64,000 nucleotides of DNA, taken from the NCBI GenBank assembly GCA_035048485.1, contig CM068585.1:1109001-1173000 (forward strand), given 5' to 3'. The notes under the pieces were generated by a model that was not told the DNA's origin, searched no databases, and worked only from the letters and a program-made list of their open reading frames with translations. A program made the translations under genes and the position numbers. Below, piece after piece: positions 36,494-49,088 of this stretch; the first letter of the stretch is position 1; each line of letters opens with the position of its first letter. The stretch comes from Pteria penguin. Lineage: Eukaryota > Mollusca > Bivalvia > Pterioida > Pteriidae.

Positions 36494-36592
36494 GATGATG
36501 GATAAATCCAAACCGTCAGTCCGAAAATTATGAAACAAAAGGACATACAAAATCAGTGAAAATGAAAATCAAATAGAAAACAACGAAAAAAG
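36494..36592 (+). repeat. Dispersed repeat R1, partial
   Basis: The segment 'gatggataaatccaaacc' to 'acaaaatcagtgaaaatgaa' is shared with copies at 37405, 42000 (inverted) and 52288. Confidence 0.85.
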
Positions 36593-37240
36593 TTAAAGCC
36601 TTTTACCTTTCTTTTTATTTCACTATCATCTTTTAGTATGTACTTAGCATTATCAGTTAAAGACCCTAACTCGTTTAATTGATGAAGCTTTTGTCTGTAA
36701 AAACAATATCAATGAATCATCCCGATGAATTGGTCGTATTGAATTGTTCATCTCTTTCAATCAGAAATTAAATCAGTATTACTGTATGCATTCCGGCTCA
36801 CCAGTATTACAAGGCTCTGTATCCTAATCAATATTAAGCAAAGGAAAAGAAAGTGATCATATTGAAAGTGGGGCTTATTGAAGGAGATGCTAAATTTCTC
36901 TCTTTTTACGTGAGGTGTCCGTGTCACCAAGTTCCTAAATGGTGTCTGCCTGGGCTAATCGCCGAATAAAGTCAGACTGATAAAAAATATATATACGCTA
37001 TATAAATGGTAATACGTCGGTGCTTTATTAAAGAAAAATAGCCATTCATGTTTATTCTAAATAAGATTACAAACTCTTTACCCCTTGCCAATGAACATCC
37101 AGCTTCTAGGAGCCCATATTTAGTGCTGTTTTGTACTTGATGACCCACTGCATAGACGCATCCTGAGTTCAGCCGTATAGATATATTTCTCAGATTCATT
37201 TGCGATGTTCATCAGTCTACCTGGAAACCTGAAATGTACA

Positions 37241-37241
<1 letters not shown>

Positions 37242-37295
<54 letters not shown>

Positions 37296-37296
37296 G

Positions 37297-37323
<27 letters not shown>
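37242..37323. repeat. (TA)n microsatellite
   Basis: This is an 80-base TA run broken once (TTATAGA). It leads directly into 'aaagcacaaatagaatcagt', a segment repeated at 37738. Confidence 0.95.
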
Positions 37324-37328
<5 letters not shown>

Positions 37329-37597
37329 CAAATAGAATCAGTGAAACACCTGGGAGTACTATGGACCTTGGATATCCGAAGAAATACCTGTGGTAAATAA
37401 AGACAATGTACGGATGATGGATAAATCCAAACCACAAGTCTAAAAATCATGAAACCAGAGGACATACAAAATCAGTGAAAATGAAAAACAAGTGGAAAAT
37501 AACAAAATATGTCTACTTGAAGAGCATATGTGAACCCCTGTGATGGAGTGAGATCAGGTGCCCGGGGAGAGTAAGCATCTCCTGCTTGCTAGCAAAC
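37324..37597 (+). repeat. Dispersed repeat R1, full copy, with a duplicated leader
   Basis: The leader 'cacctgggagtactatggac' occurs at about 37350 and again at about 37765. R1 proper (37405-37590) continues with 'tggagtgagatcaggtgccc' and ends near 'agcatctcctgcttgctagc'. Three other R1 copies are in this window, so it is a middle-repetitive family without coding capacity. Confidence 0.8.
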
Positions 37598-37978
37598 ATA
37601 TAAAGCACAAAGACACTACAGCTAACAAGGCACCCAATATTTCACTTATATTCGTTCCCCGTCTGGGACTCGAACCCACAACCTATGGTACCGAATCACC
37701 TAGCTGTCATGCATATATGTCATGTCATATATATATAGAAAGCACAAATAGAATCAGTAAAACACCTGGGAGTACTATGGACCTTGGATCTCCTAAGAAG
37801 ACTTGTAGAAAATAAAGACAAATTAGACAAATATATAAGGGACAAAGACACTACAGCTAACAAGACACCCTATATTTCACTTATATTCGTTCCCCGTCTG
37901 GGACTCGAATCCACGACCTTTGGTACCGAATCATCTAGCTGTCATGCATCCGACCCTTTAACTGACTGAGCTACCCGA
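37598..37978 (-). mobile_element. tRNA-derived SINE (family C), two copies
   Basis: On the minus strand the second copy starts GGGTAGCTCAGTCAGTTAAA (A box) and has a B box GGATTCGAGTCC. It ends 'ttagctgtagtgtctttgt'. The first copy (about 37598-37720) lacks the A-box part. A separate short stretch at 37975-38010 repeats the B-box region on the plus strand, giving a local inverted repeat. Confidence 0.75.
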
Positions 37979-38009
37979 GGTCGTGGATTCGAGTCCCAGA
38001 GGGGAAGAA

Positions 38010-38245
38010 AAAAGAGGAGTTACTGGCTCAGTTATGTGGCAGAAGTCACCATGGAGCTATACATTACATGAATATAAATAATATACTAGAACATATAACA
38101 CATTACAAAAATATTTGATTGTAGTGCAATTACGATACCGACTTAGGACGGTCATTTAATTTGAGAAAAGCCAAACAAATGGTGTGGTTAACCGGTTTAC
38201 GGGCCCACCTTCGCACTCACCGTAACAGCAGAACAATCAAAGGAA
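38010..38245 (-). mobile_element. PLE 3'-UTR fragment
   Basis: It carries 'gaggagttactggctcagtt', 'cgataccgacttaggacggt', 'tggtgtggttaaccggttta' and 'accgtaacagcagaacaatc', closely matching 59640-59865. Confidence 0.85.
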
Positions 38246-38275
38246 GGAGGAATATAAATGAAATAATGAAATATA

Positions 38276-38452
<177 letters not shown>

Positions 38453-38459
38453 CGTAAGT

Positions 38460-39519
38460 AGTTCATAATAACTTAGATATGGATCAAATGTAATTGTGGA
38501 GAGCGGTTGGATATAGGTTTAATGTTGATGTATACTAGAGCACATCTTTGTTTAAGCAAATTTTCTATCGAGTGAAATGGAAATGACAGGTGACAGAGAA
38601 TTTGACGGGGTAAGTTACATGGACTGTAAAAGAGGATGATTGAATATTGAATAAATCCAAATTAACACTAAGTATCACAAAACAAATTAATCACAGAAAT
38701 GAATGTCACAATTTTCAAATTAATGAAAGAAGTTTTCACACATCACAAATTTCATAGTTAATTAAAATTCCACGGGGGTCAACTATTTAGTGAAATGAAG
38801 TATGTATTTATACAATTATCACTGTATACCATCTATTGCTATTAAATTACTTGGCTGTTTTATGAAAGTTATCAATTCATCCAAATCATATATTCTAAAA
38901 TGAAGTACTGAAGTGTTTGCTATGAATTCCGTGTTCGATGTTTTTTTTTTTTTTTTTTTTTTCCTTTTCTTTTTTGTTTTTTTTTTTTTGCGCCAAGTGG
39001 CCAAAGATTTGTGGAACATTGAATGTTTCGTGTTATTTGTCAATTTAAAGGATTTTTTTCCCTTAAAGTATGTCAAAAAGCGATTTGGAGTTATCTTTCT
39101 TTGTGAGTAAGAAAGTATTCTTGAATTTTATTTTTCGGGTCATTACGTGTATCGTTAAACGCAATACCTATATGCTGACGGCGAATGTGAATTGTGGTAC
39201 GGTCTTAAGTTGGTATACCTTCCCTTTGACCTAGGATGATCACCGCATCTTGGACAGAAACGTACATGCCAGAATCCAAATGTCCCTGAGCACAGAAAAG
39301 GGTAAAGGTATAAGAGATCAGTCGCGAATGGGGAGGTGGCGCTCCCCGTTTGGATAATTTGAAAAAAAACCTCACAATCCAAAATCAGTCACCACTGCAC
39401 AGTATTTAGTAGCGAATTAACAGTTTGGTTTAGTGGGGTCCTTAATGGATGTATATATAGGGAAGGAATCTAACTATGTTGTTGGACGTACATAAACTTA
39501 TTTTACTAAGATAACTACT
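38460..39519. other. Intergenic stretch with a poly-T tract
   Basis: T22 followed by T-rich sequence lies at 38940-38990. A minus-strand open frame at 39155-39382 contains a CPRCG motif, but I cannot assign it. Nothing else is recognised. Confidence 0.5.
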
Positions 39520-39905
39520 ATAACCAACAGGTCGGTGTCACTGCTGGTGGACTGATAGTCCCCGAGGGCATCATAAGTCTAGGTTTTAGTGCTTTTATAC
39601 TGACGGTCTACATTTCAGTGCTTTTGTGCTGACATGTGATATATACTTAAAATTTTCCGTCATGAGATTATACAAATCACTCTAAAATTAAAGAGAATCT
39701 CCCCTATGCATAGCTCTGTCCTTAGATTGATTCTTTGGTTCACTCTTTCGGTCATTTTGGTTTTAATACTGCTCTTCAAATATTTATATGATGTGAGAAT
39801 TCCAACCATTCGGCCACGAGCATCACTGAAGAGACACAAGTTGTAGAAATGCGCATCTGGTGCACAAAATTAGAAAGTATATATGTTTTATATTTATAAC
39901 AAATA
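39520..39905 (+). repeat. Bivalve-type dispersed repeat with 'cgagcatcactgaagagaca'
   Basis: The blocks are 'gtcactgctggtggactgat', 'ccccgagggcatca', 'atgcatagctctgtcctta' and 'aaatgcgcatctggtgcaca'. Parts recur at 40705-40805 and 56560-56860. I recall similar sequences from bivalve genomes, but the class is unknown to me. Confidence 0.65.
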
Positions 39906-40029
39906 AAGAATACTGATATTTGCCAAATTAAGGATGAGACAAGAACGCCTATTCCAACCTTTGCATCCATTCAAATTATTTTGCTTTTAATGTTTCATAC
40001 TTTGCATTCCAAAGTAATGCACATGCTTG

Positions 40030-40270
40030 GACTTGTTAGCGAGCCGGCGAGACTCAATCTGTTAGGAACTAGAGGTCCAAGAGGTCCCGGGTTCGAGTCC
40101 CGCTGATGGCTGATGGATGAGTTCGCAAAACCCCGAGGTCCTGCGTTACAGAAAACATAGCACGTAAAAAGATCCCTCACTTTGCGGCTGCGCACGTTGC
40201 ATTGGTTTAAAATTCTGTGCTTTGTCATGACCATTTACCTGGTAAGTTCGGTAGCCTTGGCGTGATGTAC
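40030..40270 (+). repeat. Diverged tRNA-derived SINE
   Basis: The head has a consensus B box GGTTCGAGTCC at about 40090. It is followed by 'aaaccccgaggtcctgcgtt', 'gcacgtaaaaagatccctca' and 'tgaccatttacctgg'. It is related to family A but a different subfamily. Confidence 0.7.
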
Positions 40271-40704
40271 AAACTGAACAGCTTGACAGCATACGACGTA
40301 GTTACTTTATTATACGATTGTAAACCCGAGAAAGATGAAGATGATATTATATTTGGTTTCTATGCAGCGCGTTTTAACTATTGACCATCCTTTTGGACCT
40401 AAAATGAGGTGTCAACACAGAAAGGCCTGTGTGTAGTGCTAATAACACCGTATGGAATAGCGATGGTATTAAACACGATGTCTGCATGAGCAATGTTAAT
40501 TAAGTCGACGTCCTAATGGAGAGAAGAAGTAACAGGTGATGCTAAATTAATGTTCTCTTTCTTAGTTCTATTGTATTTGAAAGAAATGGTGTATCAAGCC
40601 GGTATATTATTTTTTATTTTCTGCAAGAAGTGATGTTAAAAATTCACCGAAAAAGAACTGTAATTGATAACAGTAAATGATGGTATAGAAAAAATCCCGC
40701 ATGA

Positions 40705-40805
40705 TATTTCAGCCCGAATAAAACATTCGGCCACGAGCATCGCTGAAGAGACATAACTTGTCGAAATGCGCATTTGGTGCACAAAATTAAAAGGTATATA
40801 TGTTC
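40705..40805 (+). repeat. Fragment of the 39520 repeat family
   Basis: It shares 'cattcggccacgagcatcgc', 'gaagagacataacttgtcga' and 'tggtgcacaaaattaaaagg' with 39805-39885. Confidence 0.8.
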
Positions 40806-41995
40806 TTTATTCATTTTATGATGAAACTCTCAGGCCATTAGGATAACGTTTGATATCGTGTACTAAAGAAAACAAACATACAGCATTATGGAATAAAATT
40901 CTAAAGAATAGCGCTAGAGATTCCATGTGAACGCTCATTACTTATTATACAAACATTTTTGCTTCTTGCCAATGCAAAGAAACTACAGAGAGAGCCATGT
41001 CAGGCTTCAATATACCTCTGTATATAGAGATGTGACGTAACGATCCGTCGGGTACAACGATTTAATCTCCTGACTTCCGTCTACACTGTCGGTTATAGTA
41101 AATGGATATTTTACAGGCAATTGAGTGAACTTCCGAAATCGAATTTATTTCTTTGTACTGGTTTGAATTCATGTGATAAACAACCAAAGTATTTAAACCT
41201 GCTTCTCTAAAATATCAACGAAGTATGTGATAAATACAGAGCCAAATAAACCCGCTTTTCTAGCATATCAACTAAGCATGGTTACATGCTAATGTGCCAA
41301 CGTATTTATATAATGATGCTGCTGAAATTATTGCAACATTTGTCCCTTAGTATTGGTAATTGATCAACGTCAAAAGATAATTACACAACTTGATATTTCT
41401 ATAAGCAATAGTCAAATGATGATCCCATTTATTTGTAGCTATTCATAACAATTTACTGATGATATTCCTATTTACAAACCTTGCTCATAAGGTCATTCCC
41501 AGTCATTCCTTGCATAAAATAAGCTAAGAGCTACACGTTCACAATAAGTCCTTATTGCATAAATATGGCTTTGAATACATGTTTGAAATTGATGATGTTA
41601 TGTGCAGCAGTATCAGTATAATACTTTTTAATTTTATGTTCAATCAGATTTAATGATGCAGTTTGTGTCAGTTCTCCTGACTCACTGTAAATTAATAAAA
41701 GTTTCCATTATGCATTTGTTCTTACTATAAGGAGATATCCTTGTTGTAGACATGGGATAGCATGTTATTTTGTGCTAATATGCAATGAAGTTCGTATAGT
41801 AATTATTATCGTTAACGATTATGGCATACCTTGAAAATACAAAAGAATCAAATGTAACATTTCATGAGAAAATAACGAGCCATGACATTGTGTCACTATG
41901 AACAACGGACTACAACGGCTATTCATGGTCCACTGGAAATCGGACGTCAGGTAAGGTCAGACACTGTAAGAGTAAGAATCTCCTTCTCGGCTAGA
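40806..41995. other. Intergenic stretch, nothing recognised
   Basis: AT-rich sequence without long frames, arrays or element ends that I can identify. Confidence 0.5.
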
Positions 41996-41999
41996 TACA

Positions 42000-42180
42000 A
42001 CTACTATAAACATGCTCACTCTCCCCTGGCACCTGATCTCACTCCATCAAGGGAGTTCACATATGCTCTTAGACGATTTTCGTTTTTCTCTATTTGCTTT
42101 TCAATTTCACTGATTTTGTATATCCCTTAGTTTCATGATTTTCGGACTTATGTTTTGGATTTATCCATCATCTTTACATG
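42000..42180 (-). repeat. Dispersed repeat R1, inverted copy
   Basis: The reverse complement of R1: 'ctctcccctggcacctgatc', 'gggagttcacatatgctctt' and 'ttttggatttatccatcatc'. Confidence 0.85.
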
Positions 42181-43090
42181 TTCTTTATACTCAAAATGTT
42201 AAACATCTGAAAATAGAAAAGTGTGCCTTGTGTGGTAAAAATGACAGATAATACAACTAAACGTGGCTTTATATATGTGGTTTTTAATTTTGTTTTCCTT
42301 TTCCTTTCGACTGGAGGAGAATTTTTATGTGGTTAGATCTTAGAGTTAGATCTCTTGTACCTCTATATGAAGGTCGTACTCACCGTTGTGAAAAAGCAGG
42401 ATATGTTTATTTTCTTTGGAGATATAATTATCCTTTCAATGCTATCAATTCAGAAAATTGTAAAATTGATATCCTTCGAAGACGATGCTTTGAGTGATAT
42501 CATCTCATACGCTTGAGGCATTGCCCGCATGATGACGTAATGCCGTACTCACGAGATTTTGTTTGTGATTCATAGTTTCATTTTTTTCTCACATGCCACA
42601 ACTCTCCCTTATTCATATTTGATTATGCATTTCGTTAGTTAATCTTTTATTCAAATTACTTTTGTCACAGAAATGCAGACCTGAGGAATTTTACGGCCAT
42701 TTTGTCAATCTTCCAAGGACCCATTATGAGATTGTCGGCTATATTTTGCCATTACATTTTCTCCGTTGCTTTGTTTTTCTTATGTATCATGCCGGAGGGA
42801 AATCAATCTTCTCTGTCAACGACCTCCTTGTTAATTTTAACAGAAAATGTATTTTGCGTTTGTTGACAAGTAACACGTAAATCTAAGTCACTGCTTTCCT
42901 TGTTTTTAAATTAGCGAAATAAATATTAAAGATTTTCTATAAAATAGCTAGGAATAAAATTGAATATTTATAAATGATTTTTGTAAAACGTACTCAATTT
43001 CTATACTTAGATTATTGTGTAAGTCTCCTATAATGAAATCCAGGGCGCTATCTGGTTTGTACTAAGTGATTATTTATATTATTACCAACA
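42181..43090. other. Intergenic stretch, nothing recognised
   Basis: No element ends and no convincing coding frame. A 72-codon frame at 42662 has no known domain. Confidence 0.45.
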
Positions 43091-43139
43091 ATCAATGTGT
43101 ATGGACGATTATGGTTCCTGTGGGACGGCTTCTTAAAAT

Positions 43140-43525
43140 AAACTGTTTAAGCAATTGTGATTCCTGTGGATGATAGAGTAAAATCTTACATATAATACAT
43201 TGTTTAGGCAATTATAATACTTGTGGATCAGCTTCAGTGAAATCTTACATATAATAAATTGTTTAAGCCATTATAATACTTGTGGATCAGCTACAGTGAA
43301 ATCTTACATATAATAAATTGTTTAAGCCATTATAATACTTGTGGATCAGCTACAGTGAAATCTTACATATAATAAATTGTTTAAGCCATTATAATACTTG
43401 TGGATCAGCTACAGTGAAATCTTACATATAATAAATTGTTTAAGCCATTATAATACTTGTGGATCAGTAATTATGATACTTGTGGATCAGCGTCAGTGAA
43501 ATCTTACATATAATAAATTAAAGTT
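43140..43525. repeat. 59-bp tandem repeat, about 6.5 copies
   Basis: The unit is ATTGTTTAAGCCATTATAAT then 'acttgtggatcagctacagt' and 'gaaatcttacatataataa'. Copies begin near 43140, 43199, 43258, 43317, 43376 and 43435. The central three are identical by eye. It is unrelated in sequence to the other 59-bp satellite at 17556. Confidence 0.95.
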
Positions 43526-43789
43526 AAATTAAAATATATTATATTATATGACAAATAAAAGCATAACATATCTGTCTCAGCCGTTTTACAAATGTTGGTA
43601 CGGACATGAAAACATCAAATACCCAGTAGTTACAGTTCTATGTCAGATGCAGATATCATACCATTTCATATCTCTTTTGGTAAGAATGGTATTGAAATAT
43701 GGAAACTTCATTTGACAGTTTATCAAGTAAACTTTAAACTCTTAAACTTACTTACGAATGTACGTACATCCATCAGACAGGCAGGGAGA

Positions 43790-43912
43790 CAGGCAACACA
43801 TACATACATACATACATACATACACCCAGACAAGCAATACATACATACATCCAGGCAGGCAATACATACATACATACAGACAGACAGACATACATACATA
43901 CATACATTCGCA
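43790..43912. repeat. (CATA)n / (CAGA)n microsatellite cluster
   Basis: CATACATACATACATA blocks alternate with 'caggcaggcaa' and 'cagacagacaga'. The frames through it are low-complexity artefacts. Confidence 0.9.
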
Positions 43913-44717
43913 TATCCATCAAAATGTGTGATTCTCCTCTCCATCATTTATCCACCTGTATATTTATGTACTAACACCATTGAATTTTACTCTCTACTCG
44001 GTTAAGGTTTTTTTTTCTGTTGATTTATCGTATGACCTTTTAGAACTTGACCGGGTTAATGCAAATCACGTGGTGTCGTCCCTGATTCATTGACAATTCG
44101 TTATTTTAGTCTCGTAGTCACTTCTTGTGCTGTTACATTTGACCATTAGTTTTAAGTGATTTGCATTGACATTTGGTTGATCCGACATTCTTGAATAGAG
44201 TTGTCTGTTTATTTCTTTCTTTGCTTTTATTCATTATAGTATATAAATTAATTAATACTCATTGTGAATACCGTCTTACTTGTTTGGTGAACCCTGATTT
44301 AAACATCACTCCGCTATAACATTTTATCATATCTCCCTTTTTTCATGGGTCCATGATTGCAACCTTTCCCAATTTTGTATTTATTGTAATTGATTTAATA
44401 ATCTAATTAAAAATGTAAAAACATGTAATCTGACCGACATTTTGGGACATGATAATATTTTACTGTATTTACATTTTGCATAATACTGGATTCGACATTA
44501 TATATATATACCCGAATTTACAGGTTTCTACAAGAGGTTTGCAACAGGTGTTTTATACAAGCAGGAGACACATCACTCACTTCTCTCGGTAATCTTGTTT
44601 CAATTCAACTTTTAAAATTGGAGTCCTCATTGAAACATACACGGCATTATTCTTTAATTTTTGGATTAATTTGGATTGGATATGATTTGGATCAACCCCA
44701 TGGTACTTGGTCGTGTT

Positions 44718-44880
44718 ACAGGGACAGAGTGGTCCAGTTGTGTCCAAGGTACATTTTCGTGTTTACTTACAGGGACAGAGTGGTCCAGTGGTATCTAAGG
44801 TAAACCTTCGTGTTTACTTATAGGGTTGAGTGGTCCTGTGGTGTTCAAGGTATATCTCCGTGTTTACTATAGGGACAGAG
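44718..44880 (+). repeat. Tandem duplications of a SINE A-box half
   Basis: Units of about 50-58 bases begin 'acagggacagagtggtccag' and end 'cgtgtttactt', at about 44718, 44770, 44820 and 44870. The last one continues into a full SINE with a B box. Each carries the A-box-like motif TGGTCCAGTGGT or a variant. Confidence 0.8.
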
Positions 44881-45125
44881 TGGTCCAGTGGTGTCGAACT
44901 TCACCCGGGTTCGACTCCTTTTTGGATTACCTAAGTTGGTCATTATTTTCTGCAGCCTGTCATTCGAGTGAGACAATATAAAGTTTCAGTGTATATGTTG
45001 GCACATAAAATATTCCTCACTGCTTCCGTTTGGGTCTTTACAGTTGAAATTATAAAGCATTGCACCAGCCATGTGCTGCCACCATATAAGTGCAATAATC
45101 TTGGAGTGGCGTATACAAAACTTAA
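44870..45125 (+). mobile_element. tRNA-derived SINE, diverged
   Basis: The head has an A-box-like GTGGTCCAGTGGTGTCG and B box GGTTCGACTCC. The body has 'cattcgagtgagacaatata' and 'attcctcactgcttccgttt' as in family A. It ends at 'gtggcgtatacaaaacttaa', where a (CA)n tract begins. Confidence 0.8.
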
Positions 45126-45126
45126 A

Positions 45127-45268
<142 letters not shown>

Positions 45269-45299
45269 TGTATATCGGTATTTTGTTTGTACTTTATTG

Positions 45300-46240
45300 T
45301 AAAAGAAATATTTAATAAAAGATAGAGTTATTCAGCAGTTATCAGTCACTGTGTGCATTTTCTTATACTTAACCACTGGGTCGATACCACCTCTGATGGA
45401 CTGCGCCGCATGTCAGCGAGGGGTTTTGTCATCTGGTGATAATAAACACCTTAAATGCCAAATAAACATTGTTTATAAGATGACTTCAAATGATGTTCTA
45501 CGAGACAACATATAATGGTGAACACACACAACAATAATTTTATCAGTTGTAGTAAATTATACACTAAGACTTGGCTAAACGTACTCATTGAACAATTGCT
45601 GTAATATTATACTGTAATAGTGATAATACTGTAGCTAAGGTAATTTAAAGGTTGTGTAAGTTGAATTGACTGTTTCTATGTTTCATTCTGACATGGCAGT
45701 TTTCCTGTCTAAATGTTTCTTTTATAAGTAAGCAGTGGATTAATTTTAGAAATAGATATTTAAAATGGAAACTGTATACATTTAGAATAAGTCGTTTTAC
45801 CTTTTAAGCATTGAAATATTTTATAAAGATCGAACCAAAAGCGGGAAATTTTCTCCTTAACCTACTTTACTTGTTTTAGTCGGGACAAATGCCTATTCGA
45901 CACTTAATTTACCAGAAACCAGACAGATTTATAAGACATCGGAAGGCAGAATGCAAATGAAAATCATGCGACATGATTGTCAAAGACACTTTTTCGGACA
46001 CCAGTGGTAAAATTAAAAAAAGTTGTAGTCCTGAGATGCAACATGCGGTGACACGAATATTTAATTTACAAGTTTTTTTTTTACAAATGTTTCAGACTAA
46101 TCAAAGCAAAATTGATCAGTGCATTTAACACCTGCGTACACAACGGGTGTAATGCTAAAAATTATATATATAGTTCAAGCACAAGTAAGAAATACTCTGC
46201 CTCCAGTAGCCTCAGCTCAATTACAGGACACTAGTACAAA
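45300..46240. other. Intergenic stretch, nothing recognised
   Basis: No gene, array or element end is visible to me in this stretch. Confidence 0.45.
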
Positions 46241-46254
46241 ATTTTGGAGACGCT

Positions 46255-46545
46255 CTCTTGCAAATCCAAAAACATGGTGCACTTAATCACATGCAGACAG
46301 AGTGTGTAAGAAACAATATGTCGAGGAAACGGAGGATGCGCTCAACATGCGAATAAATAACCAAAGGTCGTCCATCACCACTAAAAATGCATTTACCTGT
46401 GGGTAAGCATTTTAACAAGGTTGAATAGGTTGAAGGGAGAATATGATGGTTGTGATCATAGACCATAACATTATGCGGACGACAGAAGAAAGAGTTGCCA
46501 AAGAAAACTCTTGGCAACTTGCGCTTAAGACAGTAATGGTTTCAA
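46255..46545 (+). pseudogene. Penelope-like element GIY-YIG endonuclease remnant
   Basis: Three overlapping plus-strand frames give consecutive parts of one domain: CKSKNMVHLITC, then CKKQYVEETEDALNMRINN and RSSITTKN, then HLPVGKHFNKVE, then RTTEERVAKENSWQLALKTV. Order and spacing match the GIY-YIG nuclease of PLEs (usual core YVGET). Here the glycine is Glu (YVEET). At least three frameshifts and several stops break it. The catalytic tyrosine region (IY) reads VH. It is a fossil. Confidence 0.72.
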
Positions 46546-46959
46546 CAAATTGATGGATGGTTACCAAATGAACACAAATATTAAACACCAGGACTTTGTG
46601 TATTCCCACCCCCTTTCCCCTGGTTTTTTATCTATCTGTTTTTTCTCTGTGTTTTGTCATTCATTTTGTCCTTTCTCATTCTACTTTCATCTCTCAGCAT
46701 TCTCTTATTTCACTTAGTCATATTACAACATGAATGGGTCAAGGCAAACCGAAATACATGTAGGTGTCGCTCTATTCCCCTATGACCACGATATCGGATA
46801 AAGGCCTGGTCATTTTACATTTATATGTAGCGAACTACAAACACGCAAAACATAGCTGACGTCCGATGTCATCGTATAATTATACTAGTGCTTTGCATAT
46901 AGCTTTCTTTTTTCATATTTCTATTTATGTAGTTTTTTCTATTGTTTTGTCCTGAGGAA

Positions 46960-47255
46960 GGGGCAGATTGCCTCAAAAATTTGACCAATTTATATTCTAG
47001 TGTCGTTTGCCGCTTTCTTGTGCTTATATGGCCGCTTTCTTGTGCTTAAGGTGGGCCCGTAAACCGGTTAACCACACCATTTGTTTGGCTTTTGTCAAAT
47101 TAAATGACCGTCCTAAGTCGGTATCGCAATTGCACTACAATCAAATATTTTTGTAATGTGATATATGTTCTAGTATATTATCTATATTCATGTATTGTAT
47201 AGCTCTATGGTGATTTCTGCCGCATAACTGAGCCAGTAACTCCTCTTTTTTTTTC
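46960..47255 (+). mobile_element. PLE 3'-UTR fragment, plus orientation
   Basis: The reverse complement of 59640-59865. Shared blocks are 'aaccggttaaccacaccatt', 'accgtcctaagtcggtatcg' and 'ctgagccagtaactcctctt'. It lies about 400 bases downstream of the GIY-YIG remnant in the same orientation, but whether both belong to one insertion is unclear. Confidence 0.85.
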
Positions 47256-49043
47256 TTTTATATATCCTGGGAACACCATGGTTCTTGGATCAGATTTGTG
47301 TTTTTGTTTTGGTTTTGTTTTTGCTTTTTTTTGGTGGGGAGGGGGGGGGGTTGTTGATCCTTATCATTTATCAAATTTATACTTTTCTTCAGAGGGCTGC
47401 TTATCCTTTCTAAGACATTATATTTTATTTTCAACAAAACAGATGATATGTATTGTTGACGAAAGTCGTACAAGGACATTTTCACATCTTGTACATTTAA
47501 AGCCTCTAGACGTAACGGGAACCAGGGGAAATGGATTTCGCCTCCAGTAACTGCGGTCCTAATGTTAAGGGCGGAAATTAAACGTATTTCCACAAAAAAG
47601 ACAAAGAATGAAACGTTCTTAAGATTTCATAAGGTTGCTAGCGTTCAACATGGTTTTTAACTCACAGTACACAAGCGCCGTCTAACGGATGATAACGAAC
47701 GGCGAAGTCCATTACTGACCTCTAGTAGATACACTGCCAAATATTACTATTTATTTCCGACAGAATCCTAACTTGACAGTAAGTCTTCCACAATATTCAT
47801 TACATATGGTAGTTTTCTAACTATAAAATTTCAACGAAATTAAAAATCCTCCATGAATAACAATTACATTTAATTAACTTGCTTCGATAAAATTTACAAT
47901 AAAAATTACATTTGCATAACAATTTGTGAAAGAGAGAAAGGTGCAGTTTTAGAACGAAGTACTCACACAAATGGCTTTGATGTCTAGCAAATCACTGAAT
48001 ACAATTGCCTGTTTTATAGTGAGATGTTCATTACCAGAAATAACGTTAACATCAATACTTAACTTTCATCCAAGATTTACACTGAACGATTGGATTGAGA
48101 AATTCGCTAGAATAAGATTCATAAAGGAAAAAGAGTAACTATTACATTCCGATGTGATCTTTTCCAAGAAAAGTGCCCGGAATTGGTATAAATTAATCCT
48201 ATTTTATATTTGTGTTAAGTGAGCAATATCATTATCACATGAATGACTTCTTATAGCCACTCAGCATGCATACTTATCTATGATACGACGAAATTTCATT
48301 CGAACACGACAATTAGGGTTGTGTAATTTTTATCTAATATTTCTCAATCTATGGCGTTGCATATCAATATCTTGTTATGCTTTTATTTAGAGAAAATCAA
48401 GGAAAATGTTCAGAATATTGTATTGATGATCGTAGATGCCAATTACAAAAATTTGATTTTAAAGAATCATTTTTTAAAATTCAACATAAATTTTTTCTAA
48501 TGCATCGAAAACCCAACTACTTATTACCTAATAGAGTGCCATAAGAGAACGTCTAGAACTTTAAGAAACATTGACTTGTACTTGTTCGTGATTTATTGTT
48601 TCTTTTCTTTTTCTTTTCGTTTTGTTTTTGTTTTGTTTTATTTTAGTAGGTAAAAGAATGGAAGCAGATAAAGACCGAAAAGACACAGTAAAAGAAGACA
48701 TAAGACTAAGCTGTTTGACACAAATCACCAAGGACATGCGCATAAAACCGGGGTCCTGTGTAATGGTACAAGTTGGTATGTAAAAGTACTGCTATGGGTA
48801 GGTTCGATTCCTAGACCATAACTTTAGTGCAATGTACCAAGCTGAAGTTGTTAACAAATACTAATGACTTGTTGTTGAGAATATACAGATCTAAATAAGG
48901 CTATATAAAAGATTTCAACGATGGTTTAAATAAGAAATCGTTTGAAGGATTCCCTACGTCGAACAGAGATAATTTAAATTATCAATTGATGAATTGGAAA
49001 AAAAATCTCAACACTATTAATTCGACAAAATCTAGATATTTAT

Positions 49044-49088
<45 letters not shown>

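Larger units (their letters stand above)
35500..36660. repeat. ~68-bp tandem array interrupted by two insertions
   Basis: Units contain 'tttcactgctgttcgttagt', 'acgtactatacttcagtag' and 'ttaaagaccttaatgctttt'. Four copies lie at 35540-35820, three to four at 36240-36480 and one degenerate copy at about 36600-36670. The gaps hold a PLE 3'-UTR fragment (35820-36232) and a dispersed repeat (36494-36592). Confidence 0.85.

Noticed and set aside
39155..39382. 75-codon minus-strand frame with a CPRCG motif
   Set aside because: Only one cysteine pair, no further zinc-binding residues in order, and no flanking exons. It may belong to an unidentified repeat.
47258..47593. Overlapping frames of 90-111 codons on both strands
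   Set aside because: Part of the length is a G/T-rich low-complexity run, and I recognise no domain. There is not enough to call an exon.
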